Notes under the pieces: model-generated
Database searches by the model: none
Told to the model about the DNA's origin: nothing
What the model saw: only the letters and a program-made list of their open reading frames with translations
Part shown: positions 10,386-21,353 of the stretch, one piece after another
How the letters are laid out: each line of letters opens with the position of its first letter
Position numbering within the stretch: the stretch's first letter is position 1
Program-made: the position numbers and the translations under genes
NCBI RefSeq assembly: GCF_000515335.1
Contig: NZ_KI911563.1
Location: 525,576-589,575, forward strand
Direction of reading: 5' to 3'
Origin: Cohnella panacarvi Gsoil 349
Lineage (GTDB): Bacteria > Bacillota > Bacilli > Paenibacillales > Paenibacillaceae
Length of the DNA stretch: 64,000 nt

Positions 10386-10391
10386 AACGCC

Positions 10392-10427
10392 TATAAAAAT
10401 AGGCCAACCAGAAATCTCTGGTTGACC
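10392..10427 (-). terminator. Hairpin terminator downstream of perR (distal)
   Basis: An 11-bp stem with one G-U pair (arms 10402-10412 and 10417-10427), followed on the minus strand by TATTTTTAT. It lies beyond the first perR terminator and may shield the IS element or mark its border. Confidence 0.65.
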
Positions 10428-10440
10428 TGATAATACGAAA

Positions 10441-10483
10441 AGAGGCGTCCCTCGGGTCGAATCGACCTTCGGGACATCCTCTT
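10441..10483 (-). terminator. Terminator of the katG-perR operon
   Basis: Long imperfect hairpin (GTCCCGAAGGTCG with GACCCGAGGGAC) immediately after the perR stop codon, followed by CGCCTCTTTT on the minus strand. Confidence 0.75.
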
Positions 10484-10484
10484 A

Positions 10485-10895
10485 TCAACTGCATTTCGGA
10501 CATATGCCGTAAAACTCGACCCGATAACCTTCGACTTGAAAAACGCCGCGGTTAGAACCGACCTGCATTAAAGCGTCGGCTTCTCCGGCTTCCAGATCGT
10601 AAATTTCCCCGCAAACTTTGCAATTGAAATGCCAGTGGTCGTTGTCGGCCAATTCGAAATGACTGGATTTGTCGCCGTAAGAGAGCTCGCTGACGATCCC
10701 CAGTTCCTTCAGCTTCTTCAACGTGCTATATACGGTCGCTTGACTGACATAAGGATAGCGCTCGGACATCGCTGCATAAATCTGCTCCGCGGTCGGATGG
10801 GATAATTCCAATAAGAGCTCGACAATGTGAGAGCGCTGGGGCGTATGGCGTAAACCGGCTTGTTTCATTCGGTCCAATACGGCGTCCTTGCTCAT
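10485..10895 (-). CDS. perR: Fur-family regulator, PerR-like
   Basis: 136 residues, standard Fur-family length. Winged helix at 1-80 (recognition region YVSQATVYSTLKKL) and a C-terminal dimer/metal domain with HFELADNDHWHF and two CxxC zinc motifs (CKVC, CPKC). PerR uses Fe/Mn bound by His and Asp residues to sense hydrogen peroxide by His oxidation. The peroxide assignment rests mainly on its place 10 bp downstream of katG in one transcription unit. A zinc- or iron-sensing Fur paralogue cannot be excluded by sequence alone. An inverted repeat of 7-1-7 geometry lies in the katG promoter and is the likely site of autoregulation. Confidence 0.82.
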   Translation of the reverse strand: MSKDAVLDRMKQAGLRHTPQRSHIVELLLELSHPTAEQIYAAMSERYPYVSQATVYSTLKKLKELGIVSELSYGDKSSHFELADNDHWHFNCKVCGEIYDLEAGEADALMQVGSNRGVFQVEGYRVEFYGICPKCS

Positions 10896-10905
10896 CGTTC
10901 TCCCC

Positions 10906-13143
<2,238 letters not shown>

Positions 13144-13191
13144 TTAAAGTTATAATATGATTGAGAATAGAAATCAATAAATATATTTTTA

Positions 13192-13229
13192 ATAAAAAAG
13201 AATCTTGACCCCTATTCGGTCAAGATTCT
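13192..13229 (-). terminator. Terminator of the MATE transporter gene
   Basis: Stem AGAATCTTGACC / GGTCAAGATTCT (13199-13229), followed on the minus strand by a run of six T and an AT-rich tail, 6 bp after the stop codon. Confidence 0.9.
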
Positions 13230-13235
13230 CTCCTT

Positions 13236-14621
13236 TTATGCTTCCGCCGCATTAGTTGATACGCGGTGTTCGCGCGGCATCGCCCATCGCCTGCTCTTCC
13301 ATCGGTAAGCCATCATCAATCCGCGAATCCATTCGTCCATGACGAACGCGGTGAGTATGCCGAACAACCCCCAGCCGAAATGGATACCGAAAAGATAGGC
13401 ACTCGGTACCGCCAGCCCCCACATGAACAGGATGCCGACATAGACGGGATAACGTACGTCGCCCGCGGCGCGCAACGCGCTGATCAGGATGAGATTGAAG
13501 GCGCGGCCGGGCTCCAGAAGGAACGAAAGCAGCAGCAGCTTCCGGCCTAGCTCTACGACCTCCTCGTTGCCGCTTAGCAGTTCGAGCATATACCCGCCGA
13601 TTAGATTATAAAATCCGGCTATGACAAGGCTGATTCCGACGCCGTACGCGAGGCTGCGAAATCCGATGCGGTAGGCGCCTTGGTTGTCTTGCGCGCCGAT
13701 CAGCCGCGCGACGAGAATTTGCGTGCCCTGCGCGATCGCAAGCGAGAATAGCGTGATCAGATAGATGATCTGGAACGTGTAGACGCGCGTAATCATGGCG
13801 GTAACGCCCAGCATGGCGATGAAGCTCGTAATGACGAGCTGCGAGATGTTGTACGATAACTGTTCTCCAGCCGCCGGAACGCCGATGCCGAGCAGCTCTT
13901 TGACGTATTGGATGCGAAGCCGAATGTAATCCCGGAAGCCTGGTTTCTTCTCCAGCACCTTCATCAGCAGGAAAAACATGACGACGAAGCCGAAAGCGCG
14001 GCTGCACACGGTCGATACGGCAACGCCGGAAACGCCGAAGGACGGGATGCCGAATATGCCGTTCAAAGCAACGTAGTTGCCGCCGATGTGTACGAGATTC
14101 ATGATGATCGACACGAACATGACTTGTCGCGTCAGTCCATGGCTTTTCAATCCGGCCGATGCCGTCAGCATAAGCGCCTGAACGAAAATAAATCCGCCCG
14201 TAATGTTCAAGTACTGCAGCGCGTAGGGCATCAGTTCGTCTTGCAAGCCCATCATGCGAAGGATCGGCTCTCCGGCGGCGAGTATCGCCAAGCTGATGAT
14301 GAGTCCGAAAGCGAAGTTCAACGTGATCGCGGTAGCGGCGAATCGCGGGACGTCGCTGCGGTTGCCGGCTCCGATCTGGCGGGCGATCAAGATTGTCGTA
14401 CCCGTAGCCACAACGGCGAAAATCAAATTCATCGTATTGTTAAGTTGGTTGACGACGCCGACGGCCGCGACGGCTCTATCGTCGTATTGCCCCAGCATGA
14501 AGGTATCGACGATGCCGATCAGCATGTTAAGCGCTAATTCGATGAAAATCGGCCATGTCAGGGCGAACAATGTCGGTGATCGGTTCAATGCAAGTTGGTC
14601 GTTCGGTTTAGTCGCAGGCAT
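13236..14621 (-). CDS. MATE-family multidrug/toxin exporter
   Basis: 461 residues with about twelve hydrophobic helices in two repeated halves, the MATE/NorM pattern: an ion-coupled exporter of organic cations and drugs in the cytoplasmic membrane. The N-terminal half holds LALNMLIGIVDTFMLGQYDDRAVAAVG and the second half PGRAFNLILISALRAAGD, both family hallmarks. Length is typical. A GAGAGGAA ribosome binding site precedes the start. It has its own terminator and lies 143 bp upstream of katG in the reverse sense, so the two are separate units. The substrate cannot be read from the sequence. Confidence 0.92.
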   Translation of the reverse strand: MPATKPNDQLALNRSPTLFALTWPIFIELALNMLIGIVDTFMLGQYDDRAVAAVGVVNQLNNTMNLIFAVVATGTTILIARQIGAGNRSDVPRFAATAITLNFAFGLIISLAILAAGEPILRMMGLQDELMPYALQYLNITGGFIFVQALMLTASAGLKSHGLTRQVMFVSIIMNLVHIGGNYVALNGIFGIPSFGVSGVAVSTVCSRAFGFVVMFFLLMKVLEKKPGFRDYIRLRIQYVKELLGIGVPAAGEQLSYNISQLVITSFIAMLGVTAMITRVYTFQIIYLITLFSLAIAQGTQILVARLIGAQDNQGAYRIGFRSLAYGVGISLVIAGFYNLIGGYMLELLSGNEEVVELGRKLLLLSFLLEPGRAFNLILISALRAAGDVRYPVYVGILFMWGLAVPSAYLFGIHFGWGLFGILTAFVMDEWIRGLMMAYRWKSRRWAMPREHRVSTNAAEA

Positions 14622-14741
14622 GGCTGAATTCCTCTCTTTGAAGTCGTATCTTTCATTGTATAAGAGGACGGGTATAGTTTCCTACCTATCAATGTTTAGA
14701 AATTTGTCGCTCTTCCCTTCGCTTCCACATCCCATTACATA

Positions 14742-14776
14742 GAAAAAGCCTTCATTCGGCCGGATGCCGATGAAGA
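14742..14776 (-). terminator. Terminator of the cation efflux gene
   Basis: Hairpin with arms CTTCATTCGGC / GCCGATGAAG (one bulge), followed by GGCTTTTTC on the minus strand; 20 bp after the CDF stop codon. Confidence 0.8.
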
Positions 14777-14795
14777 CTTGAAAGATCATCTATGC

Positions 14796-15785
14796 TTATG
14801 CGTTAACGGATTCCGGCTGCCAATTGCGAACGCCGTTGTCCTCGATAATGCCGATCGTGACGTCCGCGATCGATGGATCGAGCATCAGGCTGTCCCGCAC
14901 TTTGAATTTGATGTCGTCGGCTTCGGCCAGCGTCATTCCGGGCTTAAGCTCGATTAATCCCTCGACGTGATAGTACCTGCCCTCTTGCAGGATTCGCATC
15001 GAGTAGATGTCCGTCACTTCCGTATGGGAGAAAATAAGGTTCGCCACTCTCTCTTCCACGTCCGGCGGTGCGGCGACTCCGATCAATCCGACCATATTGT
15101 CGTAACCGACTCTGAAAGCGACGACGATCATCAGCAACCCGATAAGTATCGTCGATACGCCGTCCAGGAACGAAAAGCTTGTGAAAGCCGTGAACACGAC
15201 CGCGATCAACGCCAACAGCGCGCCTGTCGTAGCTACTAAATCCTCATAGAACACCAATCGCGTCGGAGGGGCGGCTCGTCCCACGTTCGCGAAGGCGGCG
15301 GTGATGACCGAAGATCCTTTCACTTCGCTTCTCGATTCAAGAACGATTTCTTTCATGGCCTTCCATAAAACGAAACCGTCAACGATTATCGATAGAACGA
15401 GGATGACGAAGTTGATCCAGAACCCCTGCGATTCCGCGGGATGTTGGAGCAAATGAATACCTTCTCTTATCGTCTCGTACGCCATTACCGTTACGACGAT
15501 AACGGCAACCATGCAGAATAAGTTGATGACCCTGCCGAAGCCCGTCGGAAATCGCTTGGTCGCTTTTTTCTCGGCAAGCACGCTCCCCGTGAATACGAAC
15601 GCTTGGTTGATCGCGTCCGCGATGGAGTGCATCGTCGAAGCGAACATGGCGCCGCTCCCCGTCATGAATGCCGCGAACCCTTTAATGATCGCGATGCCCG
15701 TGTTGCCAATTGCCGCAGTTGCGCTTGATGTGTTGCCTCTCTTGAGTAATTTCCAGAAACTTCTACTCTCGCTGTCTGATGACAT
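14796..15785 (-). CDS. Cation diffusion facilitator (ZnT9-like) efflux protein
   Basis: 329 residues. The membrane part (about 20-235) includes HSIADAINQ in helix 2 and FYEDLVATTGA in helix 5, positions where CDF proteins bind the transported divalent metal. The C-terminal cytoplasmic domain (about 240-320) has the ferredoxin-like metal-regulatory fold expected for CDF. Members of this family exchange Zn, Fe, Mn or Co for protons across the cytoplasmic membrane. The motif in helix 5 departs from the usual HxxxD, a trait of the ZnT9-like branch. The metal is not predictable. Confidence 0.85.
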   Translation of the reverse strand: MSSDSESRSFWKLLKRGNTSSATAAIGNTGIAIIKGFAAFMTGSGAMFASTMHSIADAINQAFVFTGSVLAEKKATKRFPTGFGRVINLFCMVAVIVVTVMAYETIREGIHLLQHPAESQGFWINFVILVLSIIVDGFVLWKAMKEIVLESRSEVKGSSVITAAFANVGRAAPPTRLVFYEDLVATTGALLALIAVVFTAFTSFSFLDGVSTILIGLLMIVVAFRVGYDNMVGLIGVAAPPDVEERVANLIFSHTEVTDIYSMRILQEGRYYHVEGLIELKPGMTLAEADDIKFKVRDSLMLDPSIADVTIGIIEDNGVRNWQPESVNA

Positions 15786-15809
15786 TCGTCAATAGTCCCT
15801 CCATATGAT

Positions 15810-16145
15810 GTGAATACCGTTGGAAGCCTAAGCATTCGGTCATTAAATATACGCGATTGCGCTTTCCGGGTTTCAACGACCGGAATACATACCTTCGAGC
15901 CTGACAAGCCCATCGCGCGCGCGGCGGTAATCGACAATATGCTTAAGTCCGTATGGGCCGATTTCCTTGGCCAATATTATGCCCAATACTCCGAGCCAAC
16001 CCTGCTTAATCGGATTTGGATGGAGGACGGCCGTTCTTTAGCCAAGAAAGTGACGATTGGCGGATCTTTCTCGTTGGCCGGTTACGGTTTCTGGTATATA
16101 GGCGGCGAAGCGTCGACGTGTGGGCGAGCTTGCGCAATGCGATGA
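15810..16145 (+). CDS. Unrecognised reading frame, possibly a remnant
   Basis: A 111-codon plus-strand frame in a 433-bp gap between two minus-strand genes. The middle (IDNMLKSVWADFLGQYYAQY) has plausible protein-like composition, but the ends do not, no strong ribosome binding site precedes the first ATG, and I recognise no family. The frame runs close to the terminator of the aminopeptidase gene. It may be a decayed gene or chance. The rest of the gap holds the CDF promoter region. Confidence 0.2.
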   Translation: MNTVGSLSIRSLNIRDCAFRVSTTGIHTFEPDKPIARAAVIDNMLKSVWADFLGQYYAQYSEPTLLNRIWMEDGRSLAKKVTIGGSFSLAGYGFWYIGGEASTCGRACAMR

Positions 16146-16169
16146 GATTCCATTCTTATACGTTCGCGT

Positions 16170-16219
16170 AAAATCACGAAGGCGGCATTCCGATTCCGGA
16201 TTGTCGCCTTCGCCTTCGT
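16170..16219 (-). terminator. Probable terminator of the M29 aminopeptidase gene
   Basis: ACGAAGGCG (16176-16184) can pair with CGCCTTCG copies at 16205-16219, beginning at the stop codon; a short ATTTT follows on the minus strand. Confidence 0.5.
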
Positions 16220-17475
16220 TATGGCTTGTTCTGCGGTTCAAAGCTCACCGCCCAATTTCCCTGTCTAAAAAGAGGTTCGGAACGGCCGTCTTCGAGGATG
16301 CCGTCTATGTCCAAATCCTCTGCTCCCATCATGAAGTCGACGTGGATGAGCGAAGTATTTCCCCCGCGCTGCACCAGTTCTTCCTCGGAAAGTTTCGTTC
16401 CGTTCTCTAGATTCGTCGGATAGCAGCTTCCGAGCGCAAAATGACAAGACGCATTCTCGTCGATACCGGTATTGTAGAAGATTCGATTCATGTCCGAAAT
16501 CGGCGAACGATGAGGCACGAGCGCGACTTCGCCTAAATAGCGGCTTCCTTCATCTATCGCGAGAAGATGATTCAGATGCTCAATGCCGACTTTCGCGTCG
16601 TGTCGGACAACCTTCCCGTGCTCGAACGCGAACGAGAAACCGTCCACGATCGTGCCGTTCACGTTAAGCGGCTTCGTACTCGTTACCGTACCGTTCACGC
16701 CCGTTCGCTTCGGCATCGTAAACACTTCTTCCGTCGGCATATTGGCCACGAACCGCAAACCCGACTCGTTGTCTTTATCGCCGCCTAGCCAGATGTGGCC
16801 ATCCGGCAACTCGACGCGAAGGTCGGTTCCCGGAGAGCGATAATGAAGCGCGGCATATCTCTTCCCGTTCAGAAATTTTCGAATGAGTCGCAGTTGTTCC
16901 AGATGCGCTTTCCATGACGCTACCGGATCTTCCTCATAGATGCGGTTCATGCGGAAGATCGCGTCCCACATCGCTTCCACCCGTGTCTCTTCGGGGAGAT
17001 CGGGGAATACCTTGGACGCCCACGCGCTCGTCGGCGCTTTGATCAAGCACCAACTGAACTTGCTCGTGCGGACGTAATGCTGATACGTCTTGCGCGCCAC
17101 TGCCGCCGCTTTAGAAGCGCGCGACACGAGCTCGGCATCGATGCCATGATAGAGATCGGGGTCGGGCACCTTGATATGCAGCACAGCCCCGCCTCTCTCC
17201 GCGAATCGCGCCAGCATATCCGCATGCCAATCCGGATAATAGTCGGCCGACGATTCATCGCCGTGGACGAACCGGCTCCTCGTTATCGTGTCATCCAGCC
17301 AGTTCACTTGTACGTAGCCCGCCCCGGCCGCATACGCTCGATCTACGATTAATCTCGTTAATGATAGGCATTCCAGCGGCGATTCGATCATCAAGTCTTG
17401 TCCGCTCTGAAGATTGACGCCGACTTTAACGACGAGCTCCGCGTACTTCTCTAAGTTGCGCTTCCATGCTTGCAT
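16219..17475 (-). CDS. M29-family metallo-aminopeptidase (aminopeptidase T/AmpS-like)
   Basis: 418 residues, the normal length for thermophilic aminopeptidase T, AmpS and PepS. These are cytosolic dimers that remove N-terminal residues using two metal ions held by Glu, His and Asp residues in the C-terminal half, here in the region with NRIFYNTGIDENASCHFALG and SLIHVDFMMGAEDLDIDG. It lies 46 bp downstream of the HAD phosphatase gene in the same orientation, and the FMN reductase precedes that, so the three may be cotranscribed. Confidence 0.92.
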   Translation of the reverse strand: MQAWKRNLEKYAELVVKVGVNLQSGQDLMIESPLECLSLTRLIVDRAYAAGAGYVQVNWLDDTITRSRFVHGDESSADYYPDWHADMLARFAERGGAVLHIKVPDPDLYHGIDAELVSRASKAAAVARKTYQHYVRTSKFSWCLIKAPTSAWASKVFPDLPEETRVEAMWDAIFRMNRIYEEDPVASWKAHLEQLRLIRKFLNGKRYAALHYRSPGTDLRVELPDGHIWLGGDKDNESGLRFVANMPTEEVFTMPKRTGVNGTVTSTKPLNVNGTIVDGFSFAFEHGKVVRHDAKVGIEHLNHLLAIDEGSRYLGEVALVPHRSPISDMNRIFYNTGIDENASCHFALGSCYPTNLENGTKLSEEELVQRGGNTSLIHVDFMMGAEDLDIDGILEDGRSEPLFRQGNWAVSFEPQNKP

Positions 17476-17521
17476 GCGTTTTCTCCTTTATCGCGGCATT
17501 CACTAAAGGCATTACACACTA

Positions 17522-18163
17522 TTATCTCATTGTATGTAGGATTTCTCGATCATTAAAATCGGTCAGGACGATATCCGCTCCATCCATCTTCTCTTGAACG
17601 TGGGCCAAGCCTTTAAAGGCGACGCACTTCATTCCCGCAGACTTCGCCGCAAGCAGCCCGTTGCGGGAATCCTCGATGACGACGCAACGAGTCGGATCAA
17701 CCTGCAGCTTGCTTGCAGCAAGCAAGAAAATTTCCGGATCCGGCTTGGACGCTTCCACTTCATCATCGCATACGCATTGATCGAAGTATTTCCCGATATT
17801 AAAAATGTCCAGCACGGCATTCATCCGCTTTCTGGAAGCGCTGGTGGCCAATGCAGTCTTAATGCCGCGTTCCCTCAGGGCGACAAGAAAATCCCTAACG
17901 CCTGGAATGAGCTCGATCTCTCTATATAAATCGATTTCTCGATCCACGTTATAGGACTGGATCAATTCATTCAACTCGTGAGGAAGCTGGAAATCTTCTT
18001 TTACCTTCGTCCAGAACTGGCGGGAGCTTAAGCTTCCCCACGACTGGATTTCCTCGTCCGACAAGTTGCAGCCGTAACTGTTCGCGGCTTCGCGCAAAAG
18101 CCGGATGGCGATCGAATGCGAATCGATAATAACGCCATCCATATCGAAAATAACGACTTCCAT
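17522..18163 (-). CDS. HAD-superfamily phosphatase (beta-phosphoglucomutase-like)
   Basis: 213 residues. Motif I FDMDGVIIDSH supplies the nucleophile and acid/base Asp pair; motif II is LATSASRKRM; motif III Lys is in ASKPDPEIFL; motif IV is VVIEDSRNG. An alpha-helical cap sits between residues 18 and 85, as in the beta-PGM/PGP subfamily. Such enzymes dephosphorylate or isomerise small phosphorylated sugars; substrate unknown. It lies between the FMN reductase and aminopeptidase genes with gaps of about 47 bp on each side. Confidence 0.9.
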   Translation of the reverse strand: MEVVIFDMDGVIIDSHSIAIRLLREAANSYGCNLSDEEIQSWGSLSSRQFWTKVKEDFQLPHELNELIQSYNVDREIDLYREIELIPGVRDFLVALRERGIKTALATSASRKRMNAVLDIFNIGKYFDQCVCDDEVEASKPDPEIFLLAASKLQVDPTRCVVIEDSRNGLLAAKSAGMKCVAFKGLAHVQEKMDGADIVLTDFNDREILHTMR

Positions 18164-18210
18164 ATTCGATATCCCCTCTTTATCGTACGACTTACGTCGC
18201 GCTGGCGCGA

Positions 18211-18750
18211 TTACACGCGGGAACGCATCAATCTTCCCGCCAAATCGAGCAACGCCTCCATCGCCTGTTCGGCCCGGTTATCGAGCTCCGCGGTTGACGC
18301 GCTCGCGTATCTTGCGCGCCCGTCTCCTCCGATCGAGATCCAGTGCGGGCAGTTAATGCCGTGCAGGTTGCGCACGATCGCTTGAAGCTGCGTCAAAGAA
18401 CTGACGCCCACCGGTCCTCCCGCGGAGCCGATCGACAGCACCGGTTTGTCCGCAAAATGCGCTTGCCCCAAATAATCGAGCGCGTTTTTGAGCGCGCCGC
18501 TGATCGAGCCATGGAACTCCGGCGTCGAGAGAACGATGCCGTCGGCTTCCATCATGAACCGGCTCATCCTTTGTACGCCGTCGTGATTCGAGTAATCTGA
18601 GTCCGGCGAATAAATCGGCAACTGCCATTCCGCCAGATCGAACACGCTTGCTTGCACATGCATCCGTTCCATTCGTTCGGCCATCGATTTAGCCAATATC
18701 GTGCTTGAGGCGCCTTTCCTGTTGCTTCCCGTCAGAAACGCGATTTTCAT
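18211..18750 (-). CDS. NADPH-dependent FMN reductase family protein
   Basis: 179 residues from ATG at 18750, chosen over the longer frame for the AGGGGAG site upstream and because the flavodoxin-like fold starts at once (MKIAFLTGSNRKGAS, phosphate-binding loop). TPEFHGSISGALKNALDYL is the family signature for the FMN ring site. Related enzymes (azoreductases, chromate and quinone reductases) reduce FMN or quinones with NADPH in the cytosol. The physiological substrate is unknown. First gene of a possible three-gene unit with the HAD and M29 genes. Confidence 0.9.
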   Translation of the reverse strand: MKIAFLTGSNRKGASSTILAKSMAERMERMHVQASVFDLAEWQLPIYSPDSDYSNHDGVQRMSRFMMEADGIVLSTPEFHGSISGALKNALDYLGQAHFADKPVLSIGSAGGPVGVSSLTQLQAIVRNLHGINCPHWISIGGDGRARYASASTAELDNRAEQAMEALLDLAGRLMRSRV

Positions 18751-18910
18751 TGATTTCGCTCCCCTTCTCGCTCCTATGTCCAATGAGGCTTCTCTAAGAT
18801 TAGTTACATTGTAGCGAGACGGCATTTGGGATCGCGTCGGCATACAGGATGAACTTTCGTTCATTCTTCTACGACTTTAGGATGAGGTCATGTCTTCTTG
18901 CTTTCCTGAG

Positions 18911-19570
18911 CTACGAATCGATCCCGCGTTTAACCGCGTAGATCGCTGCTTGCGTACGGTCGCTGAATCCGAGTTTATCCAGAAGATGACTGACGTGGGT
19001 TTTGACGGTTTTCTCCGTAATGACGAGCGATTCGCTAATTTCTTTATTCGACTTGCCCGACGCGATGAGTCGCAATACGTCCAACTCCCTGGGCGTGAGC
19101 TGGTTCAGCGCATCATCCGTGCCTGCCTTCCCGTCCCCTTGACGTTCTGCTCCGGATAAATGATGGACGAGCAAACCGGCTGCGTCCGGATGCAGTTCGA
19201 CTCGTCCTTCGTGGACGCGCCGAATCGCCTCGACCAACGCTTCCGGTTCGATATCTTTCAACAAGAAGCCTTTGGCGCCGGCTTGGATGGCTGGCAACAC
19301 ATGGTCCTGATCCACGAACGAGGTGAGGACGATGACTTTCGTATCCGGCCAAGTTTGAACCAGCGACGCCGTCGTCTCGATTCCGTTCATCACGGGCATG
19401 TTCAAATCCATGAGAACGACGTCCGGCCGCGCCTCGGCGATTCGATCCAACGTTTCCTGGCCGTTCGCCGCTTCACCTACCCATACGATATCCGATTGCG
19501 TCGCGAGGAAAACTTGCAGACCGCGTCGGACCATGGCATGATCGTCGGCGATGAATAATCGGATTGCCAT
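18911..19570 (-). CDS. NarL/FixJ-type response regulator (LuxR output)
   Basis: 219 residues from ATG at 19570, which has GAGGAG 9 nt upstream; an in-frame TTG at 19597 overlaps the kinase stop but lacks this site. Receiver domain 1-120 with acidic pair DD at 9-10, phospho-acceptor Asp55 in VLMDLNMPV, and Lys near 105. LuxR helix-turn-helix at about 150-210 (LTPRELDVLRLIASGKSNKEI). It is coupled to the GAF-domain kinase just upstream, so they form a two-component pair. Target genes are unknown; the FMN reductase gene starts 160 bp downstream. Confidence 0.93.
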   Translation of the reverse strand: MAIRLFIADDHAMVRRGLQVFLATQSDIVWVGEAANGQETLDRIAEARPDVVLMDLNMPVMNGIETTASLVQTWPDTKVIVLTSFVDQDHVLPAIQAGAKGFLLKDIEPEALVEAIRRVHEGRVELHPDAAGLLVHHLSGAERQGDGKAGTDDALNQLTPRELDVLRLIASGKSNKEISESLVITEKTVKTHVSHLLDKLGFSDRTQAAIYAVKRGIDS

Positions 19571-19593
19571 AACTGATCTCTCCTCGTTAACTA

Positions 19594-21264
19594 TCAATCA
19601 TCCGCGCGATCGAGGGGGATGACGACTTCGATCGTAGTTCCGCCGTAAGGGACTGTGTGAAGCGCGAACGATCCTCCGAGCGCCACCGCTCTTTCTCTCA
19701 TCGTCGATAAGCCGATCGAATGCCGCTTCAACTCGTTCAGCCTTTGCGGGGTTATCCCCTGTCCGCGGTCGGCTATTGTCAAACCCGCTCTCTCTCTGCC
19801 TAGATGCAAAGAAACCCCGACATCATTCGAACCCGAGTGCTTGCTTACGTTATTGAGCGCCTCTTGGCCGATTCGCCATAAAGCCTCTTCGACTGCCCTC
19901 GGTAATTCGTTAATGCCATTAACTTTGGTGGACACATGAAGCCTTAACCGTTCCCCGTAATGCTTGAGCGCTGTCGCCAACCCCGCCTCCAACCCTGCTG
20001 GCCGAAGCTGCATGATGAGCTCGCGCATTTCCTTGAGCGCGCTTTGGGACAGCGCCTGCATTTCTTGCAAAGTCCTCCGCAGCAGTTCCTCGTTGCCCGA
20101 AGACAGCAGTCCGGACGAGCCTTTGGACATCATCGTGAGAGAGAATAACGTCTGGCTGACCGAATCGTGCAAATCCCGCGCCAGCTTATTGCGCTCATCC
20201 ATTCGCACGAGCTCCCTTCGGTTGTCTTCCAGCCGAACCCGTTCGAACGTGACGCCGATCAGCTCCGCCAGCGCCTCGGTAATCTCGGAATCCGATAGAT
20301 AGCGTTCGTCTCTCGTCTCATAACCGATGAGTAAAATTCCCGTCGCTTTTTTTCCGGGCGAACGGATCAAAGCCGCTGCCGCATGCGCGGCCTCGGGCAG
20401 CAATTCCTGCTGCGCGAGCCATGCGGCCAGTTTCTTTGCGTATTCATAGCATAGCGGTTCAGATGGGCGTTGAACCGCGCGATCCAAGTAACCTTCGATC
20501 CCATCCATCGGCACTTGCACTTGCGGAACGATCGTCCGACCTTCCGAATAGACGGCCCGAACGGTCCAGTTGCCGCCCGATGGTTCAAGCAGCGCTGCGC
20601 TTGGCCAGTCGAAATTCCGACCGATCAGCGTCATCGCCTGTTCCCATAGTTCGGCCAACTCGCCGTATTGGGAAGCCGCAACGCCGAGCGCCGATCCGTA
20701 TTCGCCTAGCTTGGCGAACAAAGTCGCCCTGCGCCGTTCCGCGGCGTACAGACGCATCCGCTCCATTGCGCTTCCGATTTGGAACGCAACGGATTGCAGC
20801 AATGCGAGTTCCGCCTCGTCGAAATGGATTTTACCCGGCGCCGCCACGTTCAACAAGCCGAACCGCCTGCTTCCCGATCGGATCGGCACGGTAGCGTGAT
20901 GAGTAATCCCGCGCGTATCGCCCCAGGAACAAGCTTTCGCTTTGTCGATTCGTCTGCAAGTCATGATGTTGACGGCGTTCTTCAGCCTGCCGTCTCCGTA
21001 GCGGTCCAGACACCAGCAGCCGCCGCAGCGCATGGGCTCATTCTCTTTATGGGTAAGGCCCGGAGGCAGGTTGATACCGGCTTTAAATTCATAGTCGCCA
21101 TGCTCATCCACGAGATACATCCATCCGGTCGATAATCCCGTGAGCTCCAACAGCTTCTCGATGGCGACGTTCACCATGGCGTTCAGGTCGTTGGACTCGT
21201 TGAGCGTCTCGGCGATCGTCTTCAGCGTAGTCAACTCTTGGATGTGCAAGTCTTTCTGGTCCAT
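19594..21264 (-). CDS. GAF-domain sensor histidine kinase (NarX/DegS-type HisKA_3)
   Basis: 556 residues, no membrane helix, so cytosolic. First GAF domain about 20-165 holds a cysteine cluster, CGGCWC then two further Cys about 20-30 residues on. A second GAF-like region spans about 190-340. The HisKA_3 box RDLHDSVSQTL has the phospho-His near residue 367; the ATPase domain follows (about 450-550, DRGQGI). The cysteine-rich GAF suggests sensing of redox state, metal or an Fe-S cluster, but this is inference. Cotranscribed with the LuxR-type regulator. Confidence 0.92.
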   Translation of the reverse strand: MDQKDLHIQELTTLKTIAETLNESNDLNAMVNVAIEKLLELTGLSTGWMYLVDEHGDYEFKAGINLPPGLTHKENEPMRCGGCWCLDRYGDGRLKNAVNIMTCRRIDKAKACSWGDTRGITHHATVPIRSGSRRFGLLNVAAPGKIHFDEAELALLQSVAFQIGSAMERMRLYAAERRRATLFAKLGEYGSALGVAASQYGELAELWEQAMTLIGRNFDWPSAALLEPSGGNWTVRAVYSEGRTIVPQVQVPMDGIEGYLDRAVQRPSEPLCYEYAKKLAAWLAQQELLPEAAHAAAALIRSPGKKATGILLIGYETRDERYLSDSEITEALAELIGVTFERVRLEDNRRELVRMDERNKLARDLHDSVSQTLFSLTMMSKGSSGLLSSGNEELLRRTLQEMQALSQSALKEMRELIMQLRPAGLEAGLATALKHYGERLRLHVSTKVNGINELPRAVEEALWRIGQEALNNVSKHSGSNDVGVSLHLGRERAGLTIADRGQGITPQRLNELKRHSIGLSTMRERAVALGGSFALHTVPYGGTTIEVVIPLDRADD

Positions 21265-21324
21265 AGTCGATACGCCTCTCCTCTCATCCCGTTCGTTATC
21301 TCAATCATAGCAATAGTCATGCTA

Positions 21325-21353
21325 TTAAAAAAGCCGCGAGATTATCGCGGCTT
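21325..21353 (-). terminator. Terminator overlapping the racemase-like stop codon
   Basis: Stem AAGCCGCGA / TCGCGGCTT (21331-21353) with the TAA stop codon in its loop, then a run of T on the minus strand. Confidence 0.9.

Larger units (their letters stand above)
8940..10390 (-). mobile_element. IS110-family insertion sequence (ends approximate)
   Basis: Contains a complete DEDD transposase/recombinase gene flanked by about 75 bp downstream and about 190 bp upstream of non-coding DNA. IS110 elements usually lack clear terminal inverted repeats and target duplications, so the ends cannot be fixed by eye. A weak inverted match (CCTCCATTG near 8984 and CATTGGAGG near 10301) may be subterminal. 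The element lies between the sensor kinase gene and the terminators of perR, so no gene appears to be interrupted. Confidence 0.6.
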
